Source of the DNA: an uncultured Erysipelotrichaceae bacterium | GTDB taxonomy: Bacteria > Bacillota_I > Bacilli_A > RFN20 > CAG-288 | NCBI GenBank assembly: GCA_902771745.1 | Contig: CACXYG010000008.1 | Span: 1 to 18,851, forward strand | DNA: 18,851 bases | Reading direction: 5' to 3' | In this document: in pieces, positions 1 to 7,537 of the stretch | Layout of the letters: every line of letters starts with the position of its first letter | Numbering within the stretch: the stretch's first letter is position 1 | Position numbers and translations under genes: made by a program | Notes under the pieces: generated by a model | What the model was told of the DNA's origin: nothing | Databases searched by the model: none | The model's input: the letters and a program-made list of their open reading frames with translations, nothing else

Positions 1-660
1 GAATTAATTGTTTTATTAATTGATGAAAGACCAGAAGAAGTTACAGATATGGAAAGATCAATAAAAGGTGAAGTTATTTATTCTACATTTGATGAATTAC
101 CAGAACATCATGTTAAAGTTGCAGAGATGGTTCTTGAAAGAGGAAAGAGATTAGTAGAGCAAAAGAAAGATGTTGTAATATTATTAGATAGCATTACAAG
201 ATTAGCAAGAGCTTACAACTTGACAGTACCAGGCTCAGGTAAAACATTATCTGGAGGTTTTGATCCAGCAGCACTTCATAAACCAAAGAAATTCTTTGGA
301 GCTGCTAGAAATATTGAAAATGGTGGAAGCTTAACAATATTAGCTACATCATTAGTTGATACTGGAAGTAGAATGGATGATGTAATATTTGAAGAGTTTA
401 AAGGTACAGGAAATATGGAAGTTGTTCTTGATAGAGCAATGTCTGAAAGAAGAATATTCCCTGCAATAAACTTAAATAAATCTGGAACAAGAAGAGAAGA
501 CTTATTATTATCACAAAAAGAATTAAAGAATATATATGCTTTAAGAAAAGCATTTTCAGGATCAAATCAAATTGATGTTACTGAAGAAATAGTAAATCAA
601 ATTATTAAAACAAAAAATAATGATGAATTAATTGATAAATTGGATAAAATATTAAAATAA
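1..660 (+). CDS. rho: Transcription termination factor Rho, C-terminal part (5' truncated by window edge)
   Basis: The frame is open from base 1, upstream of the first ATG at 49, so this is the C-terminal 219 residues of a longer protein. Rho is a hexameric RNA-dependent ATPase and helicase that ends transcription. Visible hallmarks are LLIDERPEEVT near the start, the Walker B segment DVVILLDSITRLARAYN, the Q-loop region GSGKTLSGGFDPAALHKPK, FFGAARN, the GGSLTILATSLVDTGS R-loop region, EEFKGTGNMEV, and the arginine-finger segment SERRIFPAI followed by SGTRRE. Walker A and the RNA-binding N-terminal domain lie outside the window. The codons are strongly A/T-ending, like the next gene and unlike everything after about base 3520. 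The following gene starts 28 bases downstream with its own AAGGAG. Family identity is certain; whether it belongs to the same genome as the right part is doubtful. Confidence 0.96.
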   Translation, partial: ELIVLLIDERPEEVTDMERSIKGEVIYSTFDELPEHHVKVAEMVLERGKRLVEQKKDVVILLDSITRLARAYNLTVPGSGKTLSGGFDPAALHKPKKFFGAARNIENGGSLTILATSLVDTGSRMDDVIFEEFKGTGNMEVVLDRAMSERRIFPAINLNKSGTRREDLLLSQKELKNIYALRKAFSGSNQIDVTEEIVNQIIKTKNNDELIDKLDKILK

Positions 661-688
661 GAGATACTAGAGATAATAAGGAGAACTA

Positions 689-970
689 ATGAGATTAAGA
701 GATAGGATTTCATTTAATAGACGTAAAGGTTTAAGTCAAGAAAAAATTGATGAATTAATTGAACTAGTTAATATCGAGGATTTATATTCAACTTCTAATG
801 CTGAAAACAATAATGCAGCTAGTTACTTTTATAGTTACGTCTTAAATAATGATCGAGGAATGACTAAACAACAAATTATTGATAACATTGATTCTATAGC
901 TGAATTATTTAATAAAATGGATAACGAAGATGTAAAAAGAGTTTTATATAGAATGGATCTACCAGCATAA
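689..970 (+). CDS. N-terminal fragment of a large unknown protein, probably split from 1110-3563 by a frameshift
   Basis: The ATG at 689 follows a good AAGGAG (678-683) with 5 bases of spacing. The 93-residue product begins MRLRDRISFNRRKG and is charged and helical-looking, with no motif I recognise. It stops at TAA (968-970). The downstream frame is already open from base 936 and reads on without a stop into the large ORF. Across the overlap, skipping one base turns ...RMDLPA-stop into ...RMDLPANDAYTNDYVRKV. The large ORF has no ribosome binding site before its first ATG at 1110. I therefore read 689-970 as the true start of the long gene, broken by one extra base (or two missing) around 960-972. 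A genuine short separate gene is the alternative. The A+T-rich codon use matches rho. Confidence 0.6.
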   Translation: MRLRDRISFNRRKGLSQEKIDELIELVNIEDLYSTSNAENNNAASYFYSYVLNNDRGMTKQQIIDNIDSIAELFNKMDNEDVKRVLYRMDLPA

Positions 971-1109
971 TGATGCATATACTAATGATTATGTTCGAAA
1001 AGTTGTTGATGTTATTCAAAGAACAGGATTACCATTTGAAACAAAACTTAAAGTATTAGAAGATAATTTCGAGAATTTTTCGAAGAATAAAGTATTTCTT
1101 GCGTCTATA

Positions 1110-3563
1110 ATGAATGCAATGAATACAAGATATGTTCAGTCTCAGTTAAATAGACAACATAATAATGGTGTAATGGTTCCTAAAATTGGAAGTTCAAAAT
1201 TAGAAACAAGAGTTAAGGTTTTAACTACTTCAGCAAGAGATTTAATTGAAAATGGTAGTTATGCTCATAGTCTTGCTAAAAAATCATATTCTGTTAGATC
1301 TTCAGGATATAACTTTGAAATTGGACCAGATGACAAGAAATTAAAAGCTAAATTAGATTTTATAAATGATTCTATGCATTTTATTGAATGGCCAAATTAT
1401 TTAAATAACAAGGATTTATTAACAAAATTGCCTACTGACAAAATAATAAGATTATTATTAGATGAGAATATTACTAACAGAATGGCAATGGTTTATGATG
1501 ATCCAAATAGAATGAGTATTATAAAAAATATGTTTGATAGACCTTATTTTGTTGAAGAATTACCAGATTTATTAGAAAATTTAAATTCTTATGATGTATT
1601 GTTTGCAAATATTAAGCCAGAAGATTTAGATAATCCTGAAAAAGCAAATAGATTAATAGATATTATTTTACAAGATAAAAATAATTATGCTCAGCTTACA
1701 TCAATTGATCAACTTGATGATTATGAAAGATTACATACTGAAAAATGTTTGGAAATTATTAGAGACAAAGAACATAATGGCATGAAAGAAAGAAAAGATG
1801 CTTTATATTCTTTATTATTTCATTTAAATAGTGACCAAGTTGAAAATATTGTAAAAAAATATGGACAAGATGTTTTTAGTAGTGAAATTGATAAAACTAA
1901 ATTATCTGAGTCAGATTTAAAAACATTAGAGATAATGAGCTCTTTGAAAAAATTATATGATGCAGATAATATTAATGAACTTTGTGATGAAATTTCAAAA
2001 AATGAAGAATTAATTGAACAATTAAAAAGTGAAAAAATATCAATAAAATATCCTTCATTAGAAAACCTATGTATAAACTTTTATAATAATCGTTTAAATG
2101 AAAAAGTTCTTGATCCAAATGCACAAAAATTATTAAAAGTAGAGGAATATAAAGGTCAAGATACTGAAATTAGAAAACCAAATTTATTTCAAAGAATTTT
2201 TTTAGGTAAAAATGAAGAATATAAAAAATTTAAACAATTTGAATCATTTAAATCACCTGGCTTAACACAGTATGTTAAAGCAACAAAAAGACAAAAATTA
2301 TCAGATAGAGCAAAAAACGGAAAAGTGTATTTTACAAATATTTTTGGAAAAACAAAAATGCTTGGAATGCCAGAAGATAGTGGAAAAGGAAGAAATGTTA
2401 AGGTTTTTGAATTAGACCCTGAAAAAGAATTCTATATGTTAGTTAGAGTTGAGGGAGCATATAATGGACCTTATAAAGAACCTTATGATTATACAAAAGA
2501 AAAATTTCCGTTAAATAATCATGGAAATTGTAAATCATTAATTTCGAATTCAATGTTAGCTATTGCGAGAACTACTGAAAATTCAGGTCCTATTTTTGGA
2601 TATTCTTCTCAAGAAAAAAATAGTTTGTTAATGATGGCACCATGGGATATAGCATCAAGAGATGAAAATAAAAAATTAGCGCCTAATAAAGCTAAATGGA
2701 ATTTTAATAGCAGAGGAATTGAATTTAGACTTCCTAAATTTATGATTAATAGAACAAGACATAATCATAATGAATTAGTTAATGATAGATTAATGTTTGA
2801 TGAAGATAGTCAATCATTTAAAATGGATAAACCACATTTTATCATTTACATGAAAGAATCTAATGCTACAGAAGAAGATATAAAAAAAGATGATAGATAT
2901 AGACAAAGTTTTAAAGCTGCAGCACAGTTTAATGTTCCTCTATTGATAGTTGATAGAGAGAAGATTATAGAACATGAACAGAATAAAATGATTGAGTCAA
3001 TAAAAGAATTATCTGAAGAAAAAGATATTGAAAAATTAACCTCTAAAATTCCTGAATTAATAAACAATTTTGAATGTAATTTAGTATCTCTAAGATTTGC
3101 AGAAGAAATGAAGGGTAAATATTTTACGGAAGATTTACAAAAAAAATTATATAGTGGAATTGAAAATAAAATTGAGGAAATAAGAAAAACAGATCCTAAA
3201 GCAGCTAAAGAAATAGAAAAAGCTTATGATAAAGCAATAATAGATGAGGTTAGTAAATACAAAACTAATACAGGGAAACCATTATATAGAGTTCAGCCAT
3301 CAAATCATATAAAGAATCAATATTCAATTGCGCTAAAAAGGCAATCAAAGGAATTTGGAAAAGATCATTTAGCTGAATATATGAGAGCTATAAGTAAGAC
3401 AGATTTATATAAAGATAATAAACATCATAGTATTGAACATATTCAAAAAGTAATGATTTTTACAAATAAAATAAGTGATGATATATGGACTATGTCAGAA
3501 GATTCAAGAAAGTCTATTCTGTCAGCGGTGGTAAGACCTGTGGTATCGGTATTCGTTTATTAA
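1110..3563 (+). CDS. Large unknown protein with a truncated C-terminal HD-type domain
   Basis: I cannot assign a named family. The frame is open from 936, well before the ATG at 1110, and that ATG has no ribosome binding site, so the gene probably begins at 689 and is frameshifted; joined, it would exceed 930 residues. In this ORF, residues 1-460 are charged and helix-rich. Residues about 475-660 look folded and mixed: a NNHGNCKSLI segment, HNHNE near 575, and two strand-like stretches, KPHFIIYMKE and VPLLIVDRE, around a helix. The C-terminus has HHSIEHIQKV (772-781), like the first histidine motif of HD phosphohydrolases, followed by SEDSRKSIL where the family usually runs on to the His-Asp pair. 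That pair is absent, because the sequence changes to tldD DNA at about 3510-3520. The last 13 residues (SAVVRPV...) are out-of-frame tldD and not native. Function is unknown; the HD call is a motif-based inference. Confidence 0.6.
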   Translation: MNAMNTRYVQSQLNRQHNNGVMVPKIGSSKLETRVKVLTTSARDLIENGSYAHSLAKKSYSVRSSGYNFEIGPDDKKLKAKLDFINDSMHFIEWPNYLNNKDLLTKLPTDKIIRLLLDENITNRMAMVYDDPNRMSIIKNMFDRPYFVEELPDLLENLNSYDVLFANIKPEDLDNPEKANRLIDIILQDKNNYAQLTSIDQLDDYERLHTEKCLEIIRDKEHNGMKERKDALYSLLFHLNSDQVENIVKKYGQDVFSSEIDKTKLSESDLKTLEIMSSLKKLYDADNINELCDEISKNEELIEQLKSEKISIKYPSLENLCINFYNNRLNEKVLDPNAQKLLKVEEYKGQDTEIRKPNLFQRIFLGKNEEYKKFKQFESFKSPGLTQYVKATKRQKLSDRAKNGKVYFTNIFGKTKMLGMPEDSGKGRNVKVFELDPEKEFYMLVRVEGAYNGPYKEPYDYTKEKFPLNNHGNCKSLISNSMLAIARTTENSGPIFGYSSQEKNSLLMMAPWDIASRDENKKLAPNKAKWNFNSRGIEFRLPKFMINRTRHNHNELVNDRLMFDEDSQSFKMDKPHFIIYMKESNATEEDIKKDDRYRQSFKAAAQFNVPLLIVDREKIIEHEQNKMIESIKELSEEKDIEKLTSKIPELINNFECNLVSLRFAEEMKGKYFTEDLQKKLYSGIENKIEEIRKTDPKAAKEIEKAYDKAIIDEVSKYKTNTGKPLYRVQPSNHIKNQYSIALKRQSKEFGKDHLAEYMRAISKTDLYKDNKHHSIEHIQKVMIFTNKISDDIWTMSEDSRKSILSAVVRPVVSVFVY

Positions 3564-4789
3564 AGGGTGTCAAGCAGGTCTATGGTTATACTGCTGATTT
3601 ATCTAAAAAGGCTTTATTAGAATTGGCTAAGGAATTGGCCTTAGGTTTTGATGGTAAGCAGGAATTGGAAGTCACTTCCTTAAAAGAGAAGAAGCATAAG
3701 AATCTCACTCCAATTGAGATTCCTCATGCTGCTTGGACGACCGAAGAAAAACTCGCTTATCTTGAAGAAGGTGAAAAAGTCGCCTATGGTGTCTCTGAAA
3801 AAGTTCAGGATGTCATGACCCGTCTCATGGAAGAAGATGAGCATGTTGAAATCTATAATTCTGATGGTGAAATCCATCAGGATGATAGATGCAGAACAAG
3901 AATTATGGTTTTAACTGTTGCCAGTGATGGCAAACAGTTCCAGCAGGACTTTTCAGGCCCAGGTTTGTCCAAGGGCTTAGAGTTCTTAAAGGAGACTGAC
4001 TTTAAAGCCTTATGCAAAGAAACTGCTGAAACAGCGGTTGCTCTATTAGATGCTCCAGAGGGTCCAAGTGGGGAAATGCCAGTTGTTCTTGGTAACTATT
4101 TTGGTGGCGTCTTATTCCATGAAGCCTGCGGTCATCCATTAGAAGGTAGTGCGATTTCTAAGGATACCTCTCCATTTGCTGGTAAGCTTGGTCAGAAGAT
4201 TGCATCTGATGTTGTCAACGCCTTTGATGATGGTACCGTCGTCAACGGTTGGGGTAGTGAAAGCGTGGATGATGAAGGCCATGCTCCAACCTGCAATCAG
4301 TTGATCAAGGACGGTGTTTTGGTCTCCTATATGTTAGATAGATATACCGCCAGAAGAATGAAAGAAGATGTCAAAGCAACCGGTTCTTGTAGAAGAGAAT
4401 CCTATCGCTATATGCCAACCACTCGTATGACCAACACCTATATCGGTGGTGGTTCTTCTGATCCAAAAGATATCATCGCTTCGGTTAAGAATGGTATCTA
4501 TTGTAAAGGTTTCACCGGTGGTCAGGTTGATCCATCCACAGATCAGTTCATCTTCACTGCGGATGTCGCATACCTTATTAAGGATGGTAAGATCGACCAT
4601 CTTATCAAACCAGTTTCTTTAATCGGTTATGGTTATGAGATTCTCCCAAGAATCACCATGGTCGGTAATGATTGCACCAGAGCCCCAGGTGTCTGCGGTG
4701 CTGCCTCGGGTTCTTGCTATGTTGAAGTTGGTCAGCCGACATTACTCATTTCTAAGATGCTTGTCGGTGGTGCTGGAGGTAACGAATAA
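3485..4789 (+). CDS. tldD: TldD-type metalloprotease subunit, N-terminally truncated at the junction
   Basis: TldD is the catalytic partner of TldE (PmbA). The pair forms a zinc metalloprotease that degrades unfolded peptides and, in some bacteria, trims the leaders of ribosomal peptides. The product carries the active-site motif HEACGH (residues 212-217 of this ORF, HExxxH) in GGVLFHEACGHPLEGSAISK. The C-terminal APGVCG...VEVGQPTLLIS block holds the conserved cysteine (residue 404). The first nine or so residues (MDYVRRFKK) come from the foreign left DNA and are not native. True TldD similarity starts near KVYSVSGGKTCGIGIRLL, which in E. coli TldD is preceded by about 60 residues, so roughly 50-60 residues are missing. 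The ATG at 3485 has no ribosome binding site and is not the real start. The stop overlaps the next start as TAATG. Confidence 0.93.
   Translation: MDYVRRFKKVYSVSGGKTCGIGIRLLKGVKQVYGYTADLSKKALLELAKELALGFDGKQELEVTSLKEKKHKNLTPIEIPHAAWTTEEKLAYLEEGEKVAYGVSEKVQDVMTRLMEEDEHVEIYNSDGEIHQDDRCRTRIMVLTVASDGKQFQQDFSGPGLSKGLEFLKETDFKALCKETAETAVALLDAPEGPSGEMPVVLGNYFGGVLFHEACGHPLEGSAISKDTSPFAGKLGQKIASDVVNAFDDGTVVNGWGSESVDDEGHAPTCNQLIKDGVLVSYMLDRYTARRMKEDVKATGSCRRESYRYMPTTRMTNTYIGGGSSDPKDIIASVKNGIYCKGFTGGQVDPSTDQFIFTADVAYLIKDGKIDHLIKPVSLIGYGYEILPRITMVGNDCTRAPGVCGAASGSCYVEVGQPTLLISKMLVGGAGGNE
3503..3525. other. Composition break and gene-fusion junction, probably a chimeric assembly join
   Basis: Up to about 3510 the DNA is extremely A+T-rich with A/T-ending codons. 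From about 3520 codons such as GTC, AGC, GGT, ACC and ATC appear and persist to the window end. The left reading frame is homologous to its own gene up to SRKSIL, then runs out-of-frame into tldD. The tldD frame has recognisable TldD sequence only from about KVYSVSGGK. Both genes are cut at the same place and on the same strand. There is no inverted repeat, transposase or target duplication. The shared stretch around AAAGTCTATTCT may be a microhomology that allowed the join. The exact base cannot be fixed from this sequence alone. Confidence 0.8.
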
Positions 4790-6114
4790 TGAGATTGAAT
4801 ACCAAGAAATATTTTGAAGAAGCCAAAAAGCTCGGCTTAGAACCCTATCAGTTGAGTTATTCGGTTTCTACCGAAGCTTCCGTCGAAGTCTTCAATGGTG
4901 AAGTTGAACAGCAGCAGATCGGCTCCGCTCAGGATATCGGTGCCAAAGGTATGTTTGAAGGTAATCAGGGCTCTTTCTCTACTGATGCGATTGATAATCT
5001 TACCCCAGCGTTTATGGCCAGCAAGGTTTTAGAAAGTGCCAAGTTTGGTAAAGAAGCTAACGCTGACGATTATTTCAAAGGTGGTAAGAAATATAAAAAA
5101 GCGAAGACTGCTTTAAAAGAATTTAAACCAGCAACCTTAAAAGAATTAAGAGAGTTTGCTCTTGATTTATGCAAAGAAGTCAAGTCCAGAGATTCCCGTC
5201 TTGCTAAGGTTTCTATCGATGTTACCATGCAGACTAGTGAAAGCATGAAAGCCAATTCCTATGGTATGAAGTGCTCGGATAAGATGACTTACTTCTTTGG
5301 CTATATCTCGGTTGTTGCCGAAGATGAAAAAGGTGAGCCAAGAAGCGGTGGTAAGTCTTTCTCCTCCGCCAAATCTTTAGAGGATTTAAAAAATCATGCC
5401 TATGATGCCATTGATGAAGCGGTTCACAGTGCGGTTGACTTCTTTGGCACTGGCCCATGTAAGTCCAAGACCTATAAAACTGTTTTATCCAGAGGTTCTC
5501 TTGGATCTTTATTACGCTTCTTCTTAGGTCAGTTGAATGCCAAGTCTGTGCAAAAGCATTTATCTCTCTTTGAAGGCAAGAAGGGAAGCCAGATTGTCTC
5601 CAAGTTATTGACTATGAAGAATTTACCTCATGTCACTTCTCCATCTTCTTCTAGTTATGATGCCGATGGTTATCCTACCCAGGATTTCACCTTCATCAAG
5701 AATGGTGTCTTAGAGGATTATTTCTACTCTGTAGAAACTGCCAATGTTGAAAACAGAGAATCCAACGGTTGCTGCATCGGCAATGGTAATGGTTATCCAA
5801 CCCAGGTTGCCATCAAACCTGGCAGATATGATTTAGATTCCTTGTTTGCTAAGATCAAGAATGGTCTTTATATCACCTCTGTTTCCGGTTTGAACTCTGG
5901 TATCAATGGTCAGACTTTAGATTTCTCCTTACCATGTGAAGGTTATATCATCAAGGATGGTAAGAAGGCTGGTGCTCTTTCCATGATGGTTATGGCAGGT
6001 AATTTACAGAACTTGTTCAATAGCATTATCGCTGTTGGTAATGATATTGATCCTGAACAGGCAAAATTCATCCCCTCGGTTGCTATCAAGGGTTTGGCTG
6101 TCTCCGGTAAATAA
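4789..6114 (+). CDS. tldE: TldE/PmbA-type protease subunit
   Basis: The product is 441 residues, normal for TldE (PmbA), the non-catalytic homologue that completes the TldD/TldE heterodimer. It lacks the HExxxH motif of TldD, as expected. Family features include the N-terminal SYSVSTEASVEVFNGEVE segment, SPSSSSYDADGYPTQDFTFI in the middle, SGLNSGINGQTLDFSLPCEGYI, and the C-terminal block MVMAGNLQNLFNSIIAVGNDI ending AIKGLAVSGK. The ATG shares one base with the tldD stop (TAATG), and TGGAGG lies 9 bases upstream at 4774-4779 inside tldD, so translation of the two is probably coupled. The TAA stop is the first part of a large perfect hairpin (6112-6147) that probably ends the operon. No RiPP precursor or modifying enzyme lies nearby, so a general peptidase role is the safer reading. 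Confidence 0.94.
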   Translation: MRLNTKKYFEEAKKLGLEPYQLSYSVSTEASVEVFNGEVEQQQIGSAQDIGAKGMFEGNQGSFSTDAIDNLTPAFMASKVLESAKFGKEANADDYFKGGKKYKKAKTALKEFKPATLKELREFALDLCKEVKSRDSRLAKVSIDVTMQTSESMKANSYGMKCSDKMTYFFGYISVVAEDEKGEPRSGGKSFSSAKSLEDLKNHAYDAIDEAVHSAVDFFGTGPCKSKTYKTVLSRGSLGSLLRFFLGQLNAKSVQKHLSLFEGKKGSQIVSKLLTMKNLPHVTSPSSSSYDADGYPTQDFTFIKNGVLEDYFYSVETANVENRESNGCCIGNGNGYPTQVAIKPGRYDLDSLFAKIKNGLYITSVSGLNSGINGQTLDFSLPCEGYIIKDGKKAGALSMMVMAGNLQNLFNSIIAVGNDIDPEQAKFIPSVAIKGLAVSGK

Positions 6115-6147
6115 TAATTGTCCAAGCTTCGGCTTGGACAATTATTA
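6112..6147. terminator. Perfect 16-bp hairpin with UUCG loop after tldE
   Basis: The arms 6112-6127 and 6132-6147 are exactly complementary over 16 bp around a TTCG tetraloop. The stem begins with the tldE stop codon itself. The inner part of the stem (GTCCAAGC) is mixed G+C and the outer part is A/T. No long T-run follows on the + strand beyond the TTATTAT of the arm, so the termination signal is the A/T-rich outer stem. The reverse strand has the same structure, so it could act in both directions or as an mRNA-stabilising 3' end. Confidence 0.8.
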
Positions 6148-6159
6148 TCAAGGAAAGTA

Positions 6160-6165
6160 TATAAT
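6160..6165 (+). promoter_or_regulatory. Possible -10 box (TATAAT) 9 bases before the DUF3137-like gene
   Basis: TATAAT at 6160-6165 is a perfect -10 hexamer. The best -35-like sequence, TTGGAC at 6134-6139, lies inside the preceding hairpin with 20-bp spacing, which is long. Transcription would start near 6172, almost at the ATG (6175), implying a leaderless or nearly leaderless mRNA. The call rests on the one hexamer and the A+T-rich setting. Confidence 0.4.
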
Positions 6166-6174
6166 AGTGATGTT

Positions 6175-7080
6175 ATGAAAAAACAAAGACCTAGTTTTAA
6201 AAACGATCAAGAAACCATTCCTTATCTTGAAGAAGCCAGAAAGTATTATTTGGGAAAGACGATTCTGGATATTGCTATTGCTGCTGCTTTTGGTTTGGTC
6301 GGTTTGACATTATTGATCAGTGGACCTTTTTTTGCGGAAGGTCGTTTTACACTTCTTTTTGGTATTCTTGGTCTGGCTTTGGTAATACTAATACCAGTGA
6401 TCTTCATCTTAAAAGCTAGAAGAAGACCACGTCAGTTTAAAATGGCGGTCTTTAGCACACTGCTTCTTCTGTATGCCTTTGATGCTTATGATAACTTTGC
6501 TTTTATGTATAGTCTTGATGAAGAAAGAGTGAAGAAAGATTTCCTGGTGAAGGAGTTTAAACCGATTCAAGAAGATGCGACCGCTCGCTATAAAGGTAAC
6601 ATCCGTAAGGTGACCTTCACTTCCTTTAGTTATGATTACGCTTATCAGGGCGCTCAGGAAAAAGGACGATATATCGCTTTTAAACTTCCTGTCTTTGTTC
6701 ATTCTTCTGTTCTGGTCATCAACAAGAAGGACAAAGGCTTATTCAATATCCCAGAAGAATTAAAACAATCTACATTATTAGGTAATAAATTGTTTGATGA
6801 AAAATTTACGGTTCTTGCTGAAGATAATAATGAAGCACTAAGCGTTATTAATGCCCAAAGAATCCAGGGCCTTTGCCATTTAGAAGAAGAATTAAAGTGC
6901 CGCTTGGCTCTTTATTTCACGGATAATCGTTGCTTTATTTATCTGAATGATTTTAAAGATTCTTATCATCCTTCCCTGCTAAAAAGCATTTCTCAAGCTG
7001 ATCTGGATGGGGTAAAAAGAGTCGTTCATATGATTCATCACATCTATCAAGAACTCAATTTAGACTACGGAAACGAATAA
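6175..7080 (+). CDS. DUF3137-like membrane protein with two transmembrane helices
   Basis: I chose the ATG at 6175 (301 residues, MKKQRPSFKNDQE). The longer TTG start at 6118 lies inside the hairpin after tldE and reads through its loop. An AAGGAAAG lies 17 bases upstream, too far to be a convincing ribosome binding site. Two hydrophobic helices (about 28-50 and 58-80) are followed by an RRRPRQFK positive cluster and a soluble domain of about 200 residues. That domain resembles DUF3137: YKGNIRKVTFTSFSYDYAY, then GRYIAFKLPVFVHSSVLVI, then FDEKFTVLAEDNNEALSVI and a final RLALYFTDNRCFIYL. The function of DUF3137 proteins is unknown to me. By the positive-inside rule the large domain is probably cytoplasmic. 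The gene stands alone between the tldE hairpin and the secG promoters. Confidence 0.72.
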   Translation: MKKQRPSFKNDQETIPYLEEARKYYLGKTILDIAIAAAFGLVGLTLLISGPFFAEGRFTLLFGILGLALVILIPVIFILKARRRPRQFKMAVFSTLLLLYAFDAYDNFAFMYSLDEERVKKDFLVKEFKPIQEDATARYKGNIRKVTFTSFSYDYAYQGAQEKGRYIAFKLPVFVHSSVLVINKKDKGLFNIPEELKQSTLLGNKLFDEKFTVLAEDNNEALSVINAQRIQGLCHLEEELKCRLALYFTDNRCFIYLNDFKDSYHPSLLKSISQADLDGVKRVVHMIHHIYQELNLDYGNE

Positions 7081-7104
7081 AAACAAAGAAAAAATAAATA
7101 TTTC

Positions 7105-7133
7105 TTGTAATTTTGTTACAGTTAAACTAGAAT
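7105..7133 (+). promoter_or_regulatory. Upstream sigma-A-type promoter before secG
   Basis: TTGTAA (7105-7110) and TAGAAT (7128-7133) are separated by exactly 17 bp. It reads toward secG and lies just after the stop of the DUF3137-like gene. It forms a tandem pair with the promoter at 7153-7181. Confidence 0.5.
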
Positions 7134-7152
7134 AAATCACTCTTGGTTAAAC

Positions 7153-7181
7153 TTGTAATCAGGGGTCGATATCTATATAAT
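7153..7181 (+). promoter_or_regulatory. Main sigma-A-type promoter of secG
   Basis: TTGTAA (7153-7158), a 17-bp spacer and a perfect TATAAT (7176-7181) predict a start near 7188, about 26 bases before the secG ATG. The octamer GTTAAACT occurs just before it (7146-7153) and again at 7121-7128, 25 bp apart, so a regulatory direct repeat is possible. Confidence 0.65.
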
Positions 7182-7213
7182 AATAAAGTTAAATAAATAA
7201 CAGAGGTTGAGAA

Positions 7214-7444
7214 ATGACTTCAGCATTGGAAATCGTATTACTCGTATTATCGTTTATTATCATCGCCGTCGTCCTTCTTCAGTCTGGCAAATCCCAGGGT
7301 GCTTCCAGTGCCGTTATGGGTGGTAACCAGATGAATATCTTCACCCGTACGAAGGAAAGAGGCGCTGATAAGATCATGACTATCATCACTGCGGTTTTAG
7401 CCGTAGCCTTCTTCGTAGTCGCTATCTTAGCTGGTAGATTATAA
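7214..7444 (+). CDS. secG: Protein translocase subunit SecG
   Basis: The 76-residue product fits SecG, the small third subunit of the SecYEG protein-export channel in the cytoplasmic membrane. It has the family's two-helix layout: a first helix at about residues 5-22 (IVLLVLSFIIIAVVLLQSG) and a second at about 53-74 (MTIITAVLAVAFFVVAIL). The conserved cytoplasmic loop between them carries VLLQSGKSQGASSAVMGG followed by an FTRTKERGADK segment. The ATG is set by AGAGG at 7202-7206 with 7 bases of spacing. Two promoter-like sites precede it and a terminator follows at once. The order secG-rnr-smpB matches Bacillus relatives, though here secG appears to be its own transcription unit. Confidence 0.95.
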   Translation: MTSALEIVLLVLSFIIIAVVLLQSGKSQGASSAVMGGNQMNIFTRTKERGADKIMTIITAVLAVAFFVVAILAGRL

Positions 7445-7455
7445 ATTGATTATAC

Positions 7456-7488
7456 GGGGCCTAGGTTCTGGCCCCATTTATTTTGTTT
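7456..7488 (+). terminator. Rho-independent terminator of secG
   Basis: GGGGCC (7456-7461) pairs with GGCCCC (7470-7475). A short inner AG/CT pairing extends the stem across a bulged T. The stem is followed by ATTTATTTTGTTT. It lies 11 bases past the secG stop. Confidence 0.85.
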
Positions 7489-7537
7489 AAACACTCATCG
7501 AAAACGGGATTATTATATTATTAGGAAAAGGTAAAAC

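Noticed and set aside
3485..6114. tldD-tldE as part of a RiPP biosynthesis cluster
   Set aside because: No precursor peptide, cyclodehydratase, radical SAM enzyme or dedicated exporter lies next to it; the ABC exporter is about 9 kb away in its own regulated operon.
6118..6174. Extended N-terminus of the DUF3137-like protein from a TTG at 6118
   Set aside because: The extra residues read through the hairpin and its UUCG loop; the ATG at 6175 begins the natural-looking protein.
7084..7118. Weak A/T hairpin after the DUF3137-like gene as a terminator
   Set aside because: The pairing needs a bulge and is all A/T apart from one or two pairs; the region is better explained as promoter DNA.
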